DNA of 64,000 nt from Caballeronia pedi (lineage in GTDB: Bacteria > Pseudomonadota > Gammaproteobacteria > Burkholderiales > Burkholderiaceae): NCBI RefSeq assembly GCF_001544915.2, contig NZ_FCOE02000001.1:248001-312000 (forward strand). Direction: 5' to 3'. The notes under the pieces were generated by a model. It was not told the DNA's origin. It was given only the letters and a program-made list of their open reading frames with translations, and ran no database searches. A program made the position numbers and the translations under genes. Below, piece after piece: positions 26,689 through 36,869 of this stretch. The first letter of the stretch is position 1, and each line of letters starts with the position of its first letter.

Positions 26689-27585
26689 TCAGAGCGCCGA
26701 TGAGTCCTGCGACGGATGCTCGTTCCAGTGCAGCTTCTTGCGCAACGTCGCGTAGGTGCTGTAGCCGACCGGATGCAGCACCGGCACCGTATGCTTCGAG
26801 CGCCGCACTTCGATCGCGTCGTTCAGCTCGACGGCGGTGAACGACTGCATGTCGAAGTTCACATTGACGTCGCGCCCGCCGATGATCTGGATGGTCACCT
26901 TGGAATCGTCGGGCAGCACGATCGGACGGTTCGACAGCGAATGCGGCGCGATCGGCACGAGCACGAAGCCTTGCAGTTGCGGATGGAGAATCGGCCCCGC
27001 CGAGGACAGCGCGTAGGCGGTCGAGCCGGTGGGCGTCGCGACGATCAGGCCGTCGGAGCGCTGGTTGTACATGAAGTGGCCATCCACCGAGACGCGCAGT
27101 TCCGCCATGCCGGAGAAGCCGCTGCGATTCACCACGACGTCGTTGAACGCGAGCGCATGGTAGATCGGCTTGTCGTCGCGCATGATGCGGGCTTCGAGCA
27201 GGCTGCGCTCCTCGCGCTCGAACTGACCGGCGAGCATCTGCGGCACGAGTTCGCGCACCGCCTTGAGGGGAATGTCCGTGATGAAGCCGAGCCGCCCGTG
27301 ATTCACGCCGATGAGCGGCGTCTTGTACGGCGCGAGCTGGCGGCCGATGCCGAGCATGGTGCCGTCGCCGCCGAGCACGATCGCGACGTCCGCGCGCGCG
27401 CCCATCTCGGCGATGGACAACGCCGGGAACTCCGTCACGCCGACGTCCTTCGCCGTGCCCGCCTCGAACACGACCTCGAAGCCTTGCTGCGCCAGGTGAT
27501 CGGCGAGCGATCTCAACGGCGCCTCGATGCCGGGCGTGTTGGTGCGCCCCACGAGGGCGACGGTCTTGAATTGGCCAATTTCCAT
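26689..27585 (-). CDS. nadK: NAD kinase
   Basis: NadK phosphorylates NAD to NADP. The 298-residue product has the catalytic GGDGTMLG at residues 72-79, ALNDVVVNR-type sequence ([12 protein letters not shown]) at about 148, and the conserved [20 protein letters not shown] at about 178-197. The start at 27585 matches the family. It is divergent from hrcA, with a 186-base intergenic region between them, and is followed closely by recN. Confidence 0.97.
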   Translation of the reverse strand: MEIGQFKTVALVGRTNTPGIEAPLRSLADHLAQQGFEVVFEAGTAKDVGVTEFPALSIAEMGARADVAIVLGGDGTMLGIGRQLAPYKTPLIGVNHGRLGFITDIPLKAVRELVPQMLAGQFEREERSLLEARIMRDDKPIYHALAFNDVVVNRSGFSGMAELRVSVDGHFMYNQRSDGLIVATPTGSTAYALSSAGPILHPQLQGFVLVPIAPHSLSNRPIVLPDDSKVTIQIIGGRDVNVNFDMQSFTAVELNDAIEVRRSKHTVPVLHPVGYSTYATLRKKLHWNEHPSQDSSAL

Positions 27586-27771
27586 GCCGGCATTACACCA
27601 TAGTCAGAGAGCGAAAAGAACCGTGCGCGACGGCGTTCGGGCGCGCTTTCGCCGGACCGCGCAGCGGCGCGCGGGCACGCGCGTTGTTTCTCGCTAGAAT
27701 GGAGCAGACGTTGAACGCAGCGCTCGCGGCGCGGCACGCCGCCCCTCGACTCGTTGAGCTAAAATTTCCCC

Positions 27772-28788
27772 ATGCTAGACCCACGTGCACAAACCCTCCT
27801 CAAGACGTTGATCGAGCGCTACATCGCCGAAGGTCAGCCGGTCGGTTCGCGCACGTTATCACGTCATTCCGGTCTCGAACTGAGCCCCGCGACGATCCGC
27901 AATGTCATGTCGGATCTCGAGGAGCTCGGTCTCGTCGCGAGCCCGCATACGTCGGCAGGCCGTATTCCCACGCCGCGCGGCTACCGGGTTTTCGTCGATA
28001 CGATGCTGACTGTAGAAGCCCCCGAAGACGAAGCGATGACCACCGCGGTCAAGACCCGCCTGCAAGGCGAGGAGCCGCAGAAGATCGTCGCGGCGGCGGC
28101 GAGCGTGCTGTCCAGTCTGTCGTCCTTCGCGGGCGTCGTGCTCACGCCGCGACGCAGCCACATGTTCAGGCAGATCGAGTTCATGCGGCTGTCGGACAAG
28201 CGCATCCTGCTCATCATCGTGACGCCCGAAGGCGACGTCCAGAACCGCATGATGGCGACGCAGCGCGATTACTCGCCCTCGCAGCTCGTCGAGGCGTCCA
28301 ATTACATCAACGCGCATTTCGCGGGCCTGTCGTTCGACGAAGTGCGCCGCCGGCTGCGTGAGGAAATTGACCAGTTGCGCGGCGACATGACCGCGCTCAT
28401 GCAGGCGGCCGTGGTCGCGAGCACCGCCGAGACCGACCCCACGGACACCGTGCTTATTTCCGGCGAGCGCAATCTGCTCGAAGTGGCGGACCTTTCGTCC
28501 GACATGGCGCGGCTGCGCAAGCTTTTCGATTTGTTCGACCAAAAGACGAGCCTCCTGCAATTGCTGGATGTATCGAGTCACGCACAAGGCGTGCAGATTT
28601 TCATCGGCGGCGAGTCGAATCTCGTGCCGATCGAGGAAATGAGCGTCGTGACGGCGCCGTACGAGGTCAACGGAAAGATCGTCGGCACGCTCGGCGTGAT
28701 CGGCCCGACGCGCATGGCGTACAACCGCGTGATTCCGATCGTGGACATCACCGCGCGTTTGCTGTCGATGTCGCTCAGTCATCAGTAA
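27772..28788 (+). CDS. hrcA: Heat-inducible transcription repressor HrcA
   Basis: HrcA represses chaperone genes by binding CIRCE elements and needs GroEL for activity. The 338-residue product has the N-terminal winged helix ([58 protein letters not shown]) and the C-terminal sensor region ([38 protein letters not shown]). It heads the chaperone region, but I found no CIRCE sequence near hrcA, grpE, dnaK or dnaJ, so its targets are probably elsewhere, for example groESL. A TAAAAT at 27760-27765 lies very close to the start. Confidence 0.96.
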   Translation: MLDPRAQTLLKTLIERYIAEGQPVGSRTLSRHSGLELSPATIRNVMSDLEELGLVASPHTSAGRIPTPRGYRVFVDTMLTVEAPEDEAMTTAVKTRLQGEEPQKIVAAAASVLSSLSSFAGVVLTPRRSHMFRQIEFMRLSDKRILLIIVTPEGDVQNRMMATQRDYSPSQLVEASNYINAHFAGLSFDEVRRRLREEIDQLRGDMTALMQAAVVASTAETDPTDTVLISGERNLLEVADLSSDMARLRKLFDLFDQKTSLLQLLDVSSHAQGVQIFIGGESNLVPIEEMSVVTAPYEVNGKIVGTLGVIGPTRMAYNRVIPIVDITARLLSMSLSHQ

Positions 28789-28861
28789 CGCCATCTTGGC
28801 GCGTCGTGCGAGGCTGTGCCACTAGGCCGTTCGGCCAATGATGCGCGTTCGGGCGCGCCGC

Positions 28862-28867
28862 TATAAT
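28862..28867 (+). promoter_or_regulatory. Possible -10 element upstream of hemH
   Basis: An exact TATAAT lies 46 bases before the hemH ATG in the hrcA-hemH gap. The -35 position (tgatgc at 28839-28844, 17-base spacing) is poor, so the promoter is only suggested. Confidence 0.45.
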
Positions 28868-28912
28868 GGTCTTCACCTTTTCCGACGACCTTTTCCCGGC
28901 CCGCCTGCCCCT

Positions 28913-29980
28913 ATGCGTTTCGACCTCGAGTTGCCCTCGCAGCCCAGCGCTTCGCATCGCGTCGCGGTGCTGCTGATCAACCTCGGCACGCCGGACGCGC
29001 CCACGCCGCGAGCGGTGCGCAAGTATCTGGCGCAATTCCTGTCCGACCCGCGCGTCGTCGAAATTCCCTCGCTCGTGTGGCAGGTGATTCTGCGCGGGCT
29101 GATCCTGCCGTTTCGCGGGCGCGCGTCGGCGAAGAAGTACGCGCAGGTGTGGATGCCCGAAGGCTCGCCGCTGCGCGTGCATACCGAAAAGCAGGTCGAC
29201 GCGTTGCGGCGGCTTTTTGCGGCGAACGACTATCACGTGATCGTCGACTACGCGATGCGCTACGGCACGCCGGGCATCGGCGCGATGCTCAATCAACTGA
29301 AGCTCGAAGGCGCCGATCGCATTCTCCTTCTGCCGATGTATCCGCAATACTCGTCGTCCACGACCGCCACCGCGTTCGACGATGCCTTCGCCGCGCTCCG
29401 GCGCGTGCGCAACCAGCCGGAGATCCGCACGATTCGCCACTACGCGGATCACCCGGCGTATATCGGCGCGCTCGTGGAGCAGGTGCGCGACTATTGGCGG
29501 CATCACGGTCAGCCGGATTTCGCCGCGGGCGACAAGCTCGTGCTCAGCTTCCATGGCGTGCCCAAGCGCACGATGGATCTCGGCGACCCCTATCACGACC
29601 AGTGCCAGCAGACGGGCGCGCTGCTCGCGTCCGCGCTCGGGCTCACGCCGGTGGAATGCCGCGTGACATTCCAGTCGCGTTTCGGTCGCGCGGAGTGGCT
29701 GCAGCCGTATACCGCGCCGACGCTCGCCGAACTGGGCGCGGGCGGCGTCGCGCGCGTGGACGTGTTCTGTCCCGGCTTCACGGCGGATTGTCTGGAAACG
29801 ATCGAGGAAATCGGCATCGAGGTGCGCGATGAATTCCTGAAGGCCGGCGGCAGGCAATTCCACCGCATTCCGTGCCTGAATGCCGCGCCCGCGTGGATCA
29901 AGGGGCTGGGTGAAATCGCCGCGCAACATCTGCAGGGATGGCCGGTGCAGACCGTGCAACCGCTTACCGCGGTGGCCTGA
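28913..29980 (+). CDS. hemH: Ferrochelatase
   Basis: HemH inserts ferrous iron into protoporphyrin IX, the last step of protohaem synthesis. The 355-residue product shows [20 protein letters not shown] near the N-terminus, [19 protein letters not shown], the metal-site histidine in [19 protein letters not shown] (about residue 205), and the C-terminal [19 protein letters not shown]. The ATG at 28913 ([12 protein letters not shown]) is chosen over a longer frame running through the promoter. It is followed after 25 bases by the Hsp15-like gene, so the two are probably co-transcribed. Confidence 0.96.
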   Translation: MRFDLELPSQPSASHRVAVLLINLGTPDAPTPRAVRKYLAQFLSDPRVVEIPSLVWQVILRGLILPFRGRASAKKYAQVWMPEGSPLRVHTEKQVDALRRLFAANDYHVIVDYAMRYGTPGIGAMLNQLKLEGADRILLLPMYPQYSSSTTATAFDDAFAALRRVRNQPEIRTIRHYADHPAYIGALVEQVRDYWRHHGQPDFAAGDKLVLSFHGVPKRTMDLGDPYHDQCQQTGALLASALGLTPVECRVTFQSRFGRAEWLQPYTAPTLAELGAGGVARVDVFCPGFTADCLETIEEIGIEVRDEFLKAGGRQFHRIPCLNAAPAWIKGLGEIAAQHLQGWPVQTVQPLTAVA

Positions 29981-30005
29981 GCCCGGCCTCAACAAGCATT
30001 CACTG

Positions 30006-30413
30006 ATGAACTACAAGATTTCGACGGAACCTGGCGCGCGTTTGCGCATCGACAAATGGTTGTGGGCGGCGCGTTTCTTCAAGACGCGCTCGCTCGCGAG
30101 CGACGCGGTCGAGAAGGGGCGCGTGACGATCGGCGGCGCGAACGTGAAGCCGTCGAAGGACGTTCGCGTCGGCGATATCGTCGAGATCGATATCGAACGG
30201 CTCGTGTGGCAGGTCGAAGTGCTCGGGCTCTGCGACGTGCGCGGCCCGGCGACCGTCGCGCAGACGCTCTACGCCGAAACGGAAGAAGGCCGGGCGAAGC
30301 GCACGGCCGAAGCCGAGCGTCGCAAGACCTTCCGCGAACCCGCGGCCAACTTGCAGGGCAGGCCGACGAAGCGGGACCGGCGCGTCATCGACAAATTTTC
30401 AGGTTCGGACTGA
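30006..30413 (+). CDS. hslR: S4-domain RNA-binding heat-shock protein 15-like
   Basis: The 135-residue product has an S4 RNA-binding domain (RLRIDKWLWAARFFKTRSLA, VEKGRVTIGGANVKPSKDV, GDIVEIDI) followed by a basic tail (KRTAEAERRKTFREP, GRPTKRDRRVIDKF). This is the arrangement of Hsp15, which binds 50S subunits carrying stalled nascent chains so that they can be recycled. Its length equals that of E. coli Hsp15. It follows hemH closely and leads into the grpE-dnaK-dnaJ region. Its last 29 bases overlap a small gene on the other strand. Confidence 0.88.
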   Translation: MNYKISTEPGARLRIDKWLWAARFFKTRSLASDAVEKGRVTIGGANVKPSKDVRVGDIVEIDIERLVWQVEVLGLCDVRGPATVAQTLYAETEEGRAKRTAEAERRKTFREPAANLQGRPTKRDRRVIDKFSGSD

Positions 30414-30546
30414 AGAACTGCTCCATGGTCGCGTGAACGCCGCCGTACTCGGTGTTACGGTCGGTCACGGCGCCGGACATGCAGATGGTGGTCGTTCCCG
30501 CAACGAGTACCAGAGCGACCACCGCGATAGCAAAGGTCAGTTTCAT
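30385..30546 (-). CDS. Small exported or membrane protein of unknown function, 53 residues
   Basis: The frame encodes 53 residues beginning MKLTFAIAVVALVLVAG, which reads as a signal peptide or single membrane anchor, and continues TTTICMSGAVTDRNTEYGGV. The cysteine at position 22 is not in a convincing lipobox. A G-rich stretch (gggggt) lies a few bases before the ATG and could be the ribosome site. Its 3' end overlaps the Hsp15-like gene tail to tail by 29 bases. I recognise no function. The codon use and signal-like N-terminus suggest a real gene, but this is inference. Confidence 0.62.
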   Translation of the reverse strand: MKLTFAIAVVALVLVAGTTTICMSGAVTDRNTEYGGVHATMEQFFSPNLKICR

Positions 30547-30803
30547 GGTACCCCCGGAGAGCGGGTTGCCCGGTCGCGACGCGGCCGGGTCAGGAAACGG
30601 GCAAGGGCTGAAAGCGGTTGAAAAGCATTCGTAGGATTAGGGTTAACGTGCGTCCTGCGCTGCTTGTTTGAAGTGTAGGCGACTCAGGACTTTCCCTCAA
30701 TCTCAAAATTGCGCGGTGCGGCGAAGTGCGTGTTACCGGCCATTTCCGCGCCATTGAAGTACTGAAGAAGCACTGAAAAAAGTCCGAAAAATTCGTCTGA
30801 AGG

Positions 30804-30831
30804 CTTGAAAATGTCTTCGACGCCCCAATTT
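30804..30831 (+). promoter_or_regulatory. Sigma-32 heat-shock promoter of grpE
   Basis: CTTGAAA (30804-30810), a 12-base spacer and CCCCAATTT (30823-30831) closely match the sigma-32 consensus CTTGAAA / CCCCATNT, 88 bases before the grpE ATG. The intergenic stretch 30547-30918 otherwise holds the presumed promoter of the small leftward gene and no further gene. No CIRCE inverted repeat is present. Confidence 0.85.
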
Positions 30832-30918
30832 CGGCCGTTAGTGCGAAAACGCGACCAGCGTTGTCCGGCTGGCCGCGATCGCATCCGGTTCAACTCACAG
30901 CAATACACATTCAGCGAC

Positions 30919-31509
30919 ATGGAAAACACGCAAGAGAATTCAGCGAGCCAGAACCCGACGCCCGCCGACGATAACGCGCGCCAGGCCGCCGACACGACCA
31001 ATGCGGCGCAGGCTGCACCGGCAGACGCGGCCGCCGCGCCGCAACCGGCGCCGAACGAGGCCGATGCCGCGCTTGCCGAAGCGCAGGCCACCATCGTGGC
31101 GCTCAAGGAAGACTTCCTGCGCGCCAAGGCCGAGACGGAAAACGTGCGCCGCCGCAGTCAGGAAGACGTCGCGAAGGCGCATAAATTCGCCATCGAAAAT
31201 TTCGCGGAAAACCTGTTGCCCGTGCTCGACAGCCTCGAAGCCGCGCTCGCCGATCAATCGACGGATCTCGCCAAGGTGCGCGAGGGCGTCGAACTGACGC
31301 TGCGCCAGCTCACCGGCGCGCTGGAAAAGGGCCGAGTGATCGCGGTGAATCCGGTCGGCGAGAAATTCGATCCGCATCGCCATCAGGCCATTTCCATGGT
31401 CCCGGCCGAGCAGGAGCCGAATACCGTCGTCACGGTGCTGCAGAAGGGCTACGTCATCGCCGACCGCGTGCTGCGTCCGGCGCTCGTGACCGTCGCCGCA
31501 CCGAAGTAA
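30919..31509 (+). CDS. grpE: Nucleotide exchange factor GrpE
   Basis: GrpE releases ADP from DnaK. The 196-residue product has a low-complexity Ala/Pro-rich N-terminus (about residues 1-50), the long dimerising helix ([20 protein letters not shown]), then [21 protein letters not shown] and the C-terminal beta domain with [18 protein letters not shown] and [21 protein letters not shown] chose the ATG at 30919 because the sigma-32 promoter lies inside the longer frame. dnaK follows 201 bases later and may have its own heat-shock promoter. Confidence 0.97.
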   Translation: MENTQENSASQNPTPADDNARQAADTTNAAQAAPADAAAAPQPAPNEADAALAEAQATIVALKEDFLRAKAETENVRRRSQEDVAKAHKFAIENFAENLLPVLDSLEAALADQSTDLAKVREGVELTLRQLTGALEKGRVIAVNPVGEKFDPHRHQAISMVPAEQEPNTVVTVLQKGYVIADRVLRPALVTVAAPK

Positions 31510-31554
31510 GATCGGCGCCACAAAAAAAGTTATAGACCGCATCGTCTTCAGGGT

Positions 31555-31582
31555 CTTGAAATCGAAACTGGCGCTCTTATCT
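31555..31582 (+). promoter_or_regulatory. Possible second sigma-32 promoter, in front of dnaK
   Basis: CTTGAAA (31555-31561) matches the sigma-32 -35 box exactly; 13 bases later tcttatct is a partial match to the -10 box. It lies about 130 bases before dnaK and could give extra dnaK expression over grpE. A good ribosome site (AGGAG, 31696-31700) precedes the dnaK ATG. Confidence 0.55.
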
Positions 31583-31710
31583 TGCGTACAGGTATGAATT
31601 TTGGGCGTTCGGCCCGGTAAATCGGCACAAATCGGCGGCAAAAGCCGGCGTCAGGCACGACACACCGCCGCCGCAACGCCAAAGCGAACAAAGCTAGGAG
31701 AGTATAAAAA

Positions 31711-33666
31711 ATGGGCAGAATCATCGGCATCGACCTCGGCACCACGAACTCGTGCGTGGCGCTGATGGAAGGCAACCAGGTCAAGGTCATCGAGAACTCG
31801 GAAGGCGCGCGCACCACGCCGTCGATCATCGCGTACATGGATGACAACGAGATCCTCGTCGGCGCGCCTGCGAAGCGCCAGTCGGTCACCAACCCGCGTA
31901 ACACGCTGTACGCGGTCAAGCGCCTGATCGGCCGCCGCTTCGAAGAGAAGGAAGTGCAGAAGGACATCAATCTGATGCCCTACAAAATTGTCAAGCACGA
32001 CAACGGCGACGCATGGGTCGAGGCGCACGGCAAGAATCTCGCGCCGTCGCAAGTTTCCGCCGAAGTGCTGCGCAAGATGAAGAAGACCGCTGAGGACTAC
32101 CTCGGCGAGCCGGTCACGGAAGCCGTGATCACGGTGCCGGCGTACTTCAACGACAGCCAGCGTCAGGCAACCAAGGACGCGGGCCGCATCGCCGGTCTGG
32201 AAGTGAAGCGCATCATCAACGAGCCGACGGCAGCCGCGCTCGCGTTCGGTCTGGACAAGGCCGAAAAGGGCGACCGCAAGATTGCGGTGTTCGACCTGGG
32301 CGGCGGCACGTTCGATATCTCGATCATCGAAATCGCGGACGTGGACGGCGAAATGCAGTTCGAAGTGCTGTCGACCAACGGCGACACGTTCCTCGGCGGT
32401 GAAGACTTCGACCAGCGCATCATCGATTACATCATCGGCGAGTTCAAGAAGGAGCAGGGCGTCGACCTGAGCAAGGACGTGCTCGCGCTGCAACGCCTGA
32501 AGGAAGCCGCTGAAAAGGCGAAGATCGAACTGTCGTCCACCGCTCAGACCGACATCAACCTGCCGTACATCACGGCAGACGCGTCGGGTCCGAAGCACTT
32601 GAACCTCAAGTTCACCCGCGCGAAGCTCGAGGCGCTCGTCGAAGAACTGATCGAGCGCACGATCGAACCGTGCCGCATCGCCATCAAGGATGCGGGCGTG
32701 AAGGTCGGCGAAATCGACGACGTGATCCTCGTCGGCGGCATGACGCGCATGCCGAAGGTGCAGGAAAAGGTGAAGGAGTTCTTCGGCAAGGACCCGCGCC
32801 GTGACGTGAACCCGGACGAAGCCGTGGCCGTGGGCGCCGCGATTCAGGGTCAGGTTCTGTCGGGCGACCGCAAGGACGTTTTGCTGCTCGACGTGACGCC
32901 TCTGTCGCTCGGCATCGAGACGCTCGGCGGCGTGATGACGAAGATGATCAACAAGAACACGACCATCCCGACGAAGCACGCGCAAGTGTATTCGACGGCG
33001 GACGACAACCAGGGCGCCGTGACGATCAAGGTGTTCCAGGGCGAGCGTGAAATGGCCGTGGGCAACAAGCTGCTTGGCGAGTTCAACCTCGAAGGCATTC
33101 CGCCCGCACCGCGCGGCACGCCGCAGATCGAAGTGACCTTCGACATCGACGCGAACGGCATTCTGCACGTCGGCGCGAAGGACAAGGCGACGGGCAAGGA
33201 AAACAAGATCACCATCAAGGCGAACTCGGGTCTGACGGACGCGGAAATCGACAAGATGGTGAAGGACGCCGAAGCCAACGCCGAGGAAGATCACAAGCTG
33301 CGTGAGCTGGCCGACGCGCGCAACCAGGGCGACGCGCTGGTTCACAGCACGAAGAAGGCCGTCGCGGAGTATGGCGACAAGGTCGACGCTTCGGACAAGG
33401 AAAAGATCGAAGCGGCGCTGAAGGATCTGGAAGAAACGCTGAAGAGCAGTTCGAGCGACAAGGCCACGATCGAAGCGAAGATCGAGGCGCTGGCTCAGGC
33501 TTCGCAGAAGCTCGGCGAAAAGATGTACGCCGACATGCAGGCGCAGCAAGGCGCGGCAAGCGCGGCCGCGGGTGCGGCAGGCGCGGGCGCATCGGCGGAA
33601 GCGGGCGCGAGCCAGCAGCACGACGATGTCGTCGACGCCGACTTCAAGGAAGTGAAGAAGGACTAA
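31711..33666 (+). CDS. dnaK: Molecular chaperone DnaK (Hsp70)
   Basis: The 651-residue product is a standard Hsp70: ATPase domain beginning [18 protein letters not shown], with [49 protein letters not shown] and [11 protein letters not shown], the linker [11 protein letters not shown], a substrate-binding domain, a helical lid and the C-terminal [11 protein letters not shown] tail that binds co-chaperones. It works with GrpE and DnaJ encoded on either side. The strand bias toward preferred codons suggests high expression. Confidence 0.99.
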   Translation: MGRIIGIDLGTTNSCVALMEGNQVKVIENSEGARTTPSIIAYMDDNEILVGAPAKRQSVTNPRNTLYAVKRLIGRRFEEKEVQKDINLMPYKIVKHDNGDAWVEAHGKNLAPSQVSAEVLRKMKKTAEDYLGEPVTEAVITVPAYFNDSQRQATKDAGRIAGLEVKRIINEPTAAALAFGLDKAEKGDRKIAVFDLGGGTFDISIIEIADVDGEMQFEVLSTNGDTFLGGEDFDQRIIDYIIGEFKKEQGVDLSKDVLALQRLKEAAEKAKIELSSTAQTDINLPYITADASGPKHLNLKFTRAKLEALVEELIERTIEPCRIAIKDAGVKVGEIDDVILVGGMTRMPKVQEKVKEFFGKDPRRDVNPDEAVAVGAAIQGQVLSGDRKDVLLLDVTPLSLGIETLGGVMTKMINKNTTIPTKHAQVYSTADDNQGAVTIKVFQGEREMAVGNKLLGEFNLEGIPPAPRGTPQIEVTFDIDANGILHVGAKDKATGKENKITIKANSGLTDAEIDKMVKDAEANAEEDHKLRELADARNQGDALVHSTKKAVAEYGDKVDASDKEKIEAALKDLEETLKSSSSDKATIEAKIEALAQASQKLGEKMYADMQAQQGAASAAAGAAGAGASAEAGASQQHDDVVDADFKEVKKD

Positions 33667-33902
33667 GCCGCAAGGGCGCGGGCGTGAATAACGCTCGCGT
33701 GCCTTTCGGTGGCATATCCGGGACGCGTCACGCGTCTTACGTGTAACGCGCCTGGCGAGCCTCACGGCTCTCCGGGCACGTTGTTTTTCAGAGGCGTCTT
33801 GATTTAGGCGAGGCGCGCGAAGTTTTACGCGCGAGCCGGAGCAACGGACTCGCAGCATCTGACAGGAACCGTCGCGGGTAAGCGCGGCGGCATCGAACCG
33901 AC

Positions 33903-35039
33903 ATGGCGAAACGGGATTACTACGACGTTCTGGGCGTCGCGAAGAACGCGAGCGACGAAGAGATCAAGAAGGCGTATCGCAAGCTCGCGATGAAGTATCA
34001 CCCTGACCGCAATCCGGACAACAAGAAGGCGGAAGAGAATTTCAAGGAGGCGAAGGAAGCCTACGAAATGCTCTCCGACCAGCAGAAGCGGGCCGCGTAC
34101 GATCAGTACGGCCACGCGGGCGTCGATCCGAACATGGCGGGCCCGGGCGCGCAAGGTTTCGGCGGTTTCGCCGATGCCTTCGGCGATATCTTCGGCGACA
34201 TCTTCGGGCAAGCGGCGGGCGGCGCGGCACGCGGCGGGCGCGGCGGCCCGCAGGTGTATCGCGGCGCGGACCTGCGCTACAGCATGGAGATCACGCTGGA
34301 GCAGGCGGCGCACGGCTACGACACGCAGATTCGCGTGCCGAGCTGGGTGAACTGCAACGTCTGTCACGGCTCGGGCGCGAAGGCGGGCACCAAGCCCGAA
34401 ACCTGCCCGACCTGTCACGGGCAGGGCCAGGTGCGCATGTCGCAGGGCTTTTTCAGCATCCAGCAGACGTGCCCGAAGTGTCACGGCAGCGGCAGCTACA
34501 TTCCCGATCCGTGCGCGAACTGCCACGGCGCGGGCAAGGTGAAGGAAACGAAGACGCTGGAAGTGAAGATTCCGGCGGGCATCGACGACGGCATGCGCAT
34601 CCGTTCGGCGGGCAATGGCGAGCCGGGCATCAACGGCGGCCCGAGCGGCGATCTGTATGTGGAAATCCACATCAAGCAGCACACCGTGTTCGAGCGCGAC
34701 GGCGACGACCTGCATTGCCAGATGCCGATTCCCTTCACCACGGCGGCATTGGGCGGCGAGATCGAAGTGCCCACGCTGGCGGGGCGCGCGAGCTTCACGG
34801 TGCCCGAAGGCACGCAGTCGGGCAAGACGTTTCGTCTGCGCGGCAAGGGCATCAAGGGCTTGCGTTCGAGCATCGCCGGCGATCTGTACGTGCATGTCCA
34901 GGTGGAAACGCCGGTCAAGCTCACGGAACAGCAACGCGATCTGCTCAAGCAGTTCGAAAAGTCGCTGGAACAGGGCGGCGCGCGGCATAGTCCGCAAAGC
35001 AAGAGCTGGTTCGACCGCGTGAAGAGCTTCTTCGACTGA
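33903..35039 (+). CDS. dnaJ: Chaperone DnaJ (Hsp40)
   Basis: The 378-residue product has the J domain with His-Pro-Asp at residues 33-35 ([10 protein letters not shown]), a Gly/Phe-rich linker (about 75-115), four zinc-binding CxxCxGxG repeats ([40 protein letters not shown]) and the C-terminal substrate domain. It stimulates DnaK ATPase and hands over clients. The 236-base gap after dnaK contains a small hairpin (gagcc/ggctc near 33760) but no clear promoter, so dnaJ is probably read through from dnaK. Confidence 0.98.
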   Translation: MAKRDYYDVLGVAKNASDEEIKKAYRKLAMKYHPDRNPDNKKAEENFKEAKEAYEMLSDQQKRAAYDQYGHAGVDPNMAGPGAQGFGGFADAFGDIFGDIFGQAAGGAARGGRGGPQVYRGADLRYSMEITLEQAAHGYDTQIRVPSWVNCNVCHGSGAKAGTKPETCPTCHGQGQVRMSQGFFSIQQTCPKCHGSGSYIPDPCANCHGAGKVKETKTLEVKIPAGIDDGMRIRSAGNGEPGINGGPSGDLYVEIHIKQHTVFERDGDDLHCQMPIPFTTAALGGEIEVPTLAGRASFTVPEGTQSGKTFRLRGKGIKGLRSSIAGDLYVHVQVETPVKLTEQQRDLLKQFEKSLEQGGARHSPQSKSWFDRVKSFFD

Positions 35040-35070
35040 TGCGGTTGAGTGGGCAGTACGTCGTGCGAGC

Positions 35071-36864
35071 ATGACGATGAAAACCGAAGAGCGCAGCGCG
35101 GTGTTCGCGCTGCTCGACGATTGCGATGCGACCGCCGAAAGGCGGTCGAGTCGTTTGTACGCGGACTTCGTGCACGAACGCGTGTGCGTGGACGCGCATG
35201 CGCTGGACGCGGTCTGCGGCGAGATCGAATGCGATCTGCAACGTGGACTGCACGCGGTCGTCGTCGCGGATTACGAGTTCGGACGCAATCTCCAGTTCGG
35301 GCGCGTCGGGCGGGGCGACGATCATGCCTTGCGCGTGCTGATGTTCCGCGATTGCGCGCGTCTCTCGCGCGATGAAGTCGACGCATGGCTCGGGTCGAGA
35401 GCCGATGACGTGACGGCAGGCGTCGCGGGCATTGAAGCCAGCGTCACGCGCGATGAATTCGATGCCGCCATCGCCGCCGTTCAGGACGCGCTGCGCGAAG
35501 GCGAGTCGTACCAGATCAACTACACGTTCCGGCTGAACTTCGATGTGTTCGGCGCGCCGCTCGCGCTCTATCAGCGTTTGCGCGAGCGGCAGGCCGTGCA
35601 TTACGGCGCGTTCATCGCGATGCCGGACGGCAAGTCGATCGTGTCGTGCTCGCCGGAACTGTTCGTCGAAAAGCAGGGCGAGTTGCTGCGCGCGCGTCCG
35701 ATGAAAGGCACCGCGCCGCGCGACGCCGATCCCGAAGCGTTGCGGCTCGACCCGAAGAACCGCGCCGAAAACGTGATGATCGTCGACTTGCTGCGCAACG
35801 ACATGTCGCGCGTGGCGGTCACGGGTTCGGTGAAGGTGCCCGCGTTGTTTTCGGTCGAGGCTTACGCGTCGGTGTGGCAGATGACGTCGACCATCGAGGC
35901 GCGCGTGATACCCGGAACGTCGTTCGCCGGCATCGTGCGCGCGCTCTTTCCGTGCGGCTCGATCACCGGCGCGCCGAAGTATCGGACGATGCAGTTGATC
36001 GACGACATCGAGAGCACGCCGCGCGGCCTCTATACCGGGGCGATCGGCTGGCTGGATGCGAGCGGCGACTTCTGCATGTCGGTGGCGATTCGCACGCTCG
36101 TCGTCGATGCGGCCGCGAAGCGCGGTGTGCTCGGCATCGGCGCGGGCATCGTGCTCGACAGCGTCGCCGCCGATGAATACGAGGAGTGTCTGTTGAAAGC
36201 GCGCTTCCTGACCGGTGCGGACCCCGGCTTCGAGCTATTCGAGACGACGTTTGCAACGCGCGATGAAGGCGTTCGTCACTACGCGCGGCACGTCGCGCGG
36301 CTGAAGGGCAGCGCCGCATATCTCGGCTTCGCCTTCGACGAGCACGCGCTCCAGAAACAAGTCGAAGCGCACTGCGCGACATTCGATGCTGGCCAGCCGT
36401 ATCGCCTGCGTATCGCGCTGGACAAGCGCGGACGCATCGCGATCACGAGCGCGCCGCTCGCGCCGTTGCCATCGGATACCGTGGATGTGTTGCTCGCGTC
36501 CGATCGCGGCTTCGCGCCGCAATCGTCCAGCGATCCGTTGCTCCGGCACAAGACCACGCGCCGCGCCGACTACGATCGCGCGTGGAAAGCCGCCGAAGTC
36601 GAAGGCGCGTTCGACATGCTGTTCTCCAACGAGCGCGGCGAGCTGACCGAAGGCGGCCGTTCGAGCATCTTCGTGCAACTCGACGGCAAGTGGTTCACGC
36701 CACCCATCGACACCGGCGTGCTGCCGGGCGTGATGCGCGCGGTGCTGATGGAACAACGCCACGCCGCCGAACGCACGCTCACGCTGGACGACGTGCTCGA
36801 AGCCGAAGACCTGCTCATCAGCAACGCATTACGCGGCGGCGTGAAGGCACGGCTTCGGCGCTAA
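35071..36864 (+). CDS. pabB: Fused aminodeoxychorismate synthase component I / aminodeoxychorismate lyase
   Basis: The 597-residue protein joins two steps of 4-aminobenzoate synthesis for folate. Residues up to about 378 form PabB: SYQINYTFRLNFDVFGAPLA, PELFVEKQGELLRARPMKGT, MIVDLLRNDMSRVA, FPCGSITGAPKYRTMQLIDD and GIGAGIVLDSVAADEYEECL. From about 378 it is a PLP-dependent PabC-like lyase: FELFETTFATRDEGVRHYAR, a PLP lysine candidate in LLRHKTTRRADYDRA, and NERGELTEGGRSSIFVQLDG. A separate pabA glutaminase is not in the window. It begins 31 bases after dnaJ and ends five bases from the converging dgoD. Confidence 0.94.
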   Translation: MTMKTEERSAVFALLDDCDATAERRSSRLYADFVHERVCVDAHALDAVCGEIECDLQRGLHAVVVADYEFGRNLQFGRVGRGDDHALRVLMFRDCARLSRDEVDAWLGSRADDVTAGVAGIEASVTRDEFDAAIAAVQDALREGESYQINYTFRLNFDVFGAPLALYQRLRERQAVHYGAFIAMPDGKSIVSCSPELFVEKQGELLRARPMKGTAPRDADPEALRLDPKNRAENVMIVDLLRNDMSRVAVTGSVKVPALFSVEAYASVWQMTSTIEARVIPGTSFAGIVRALFPCGSITGAPKYRTMQLIDDIESTPRGLYTGAIGWLDASGDFCMSVAIRTLVVDAAAKRGVLGIGAGIVLDSVAADEYEECLLKARFLTGADPGFELFETTFATRDEGVRHYARHVARLKGSAAYLGFAFDEHALQKQVEAHCATFDAGQPYRLRIALDKRGRIAITSAPLAPLPSDTVDVLLASDRGFAPQSSSDPLLRHKTTRRADYDRAWKAAEVEGAFDMLFSNERGELTEGGRSSIFVQLDGKWFTPPIDTGVLPGVMRAVLMEQRHAAERTLTLDDVLEAEDLLISNALRGGVKARLRR

Positions 36865-36869
36865 AGGCA

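Noticed and set aside
31651..33858. A 735-codon open frame antisense to dnaK
   Set aside because: It mirrors the strongly biased codons of dnaK and shows no domain; dnaK is certain on the plus strand.
33667..33902. Possible separate promoter for dnaJ in the dnaK-dnaJ gap
   Set aside because: A cttga-like word occurs but no matching -10 element at sigma-32 or sigma-70 spacing; only small hairpins are seen, so read-through from dnaK is simpler.
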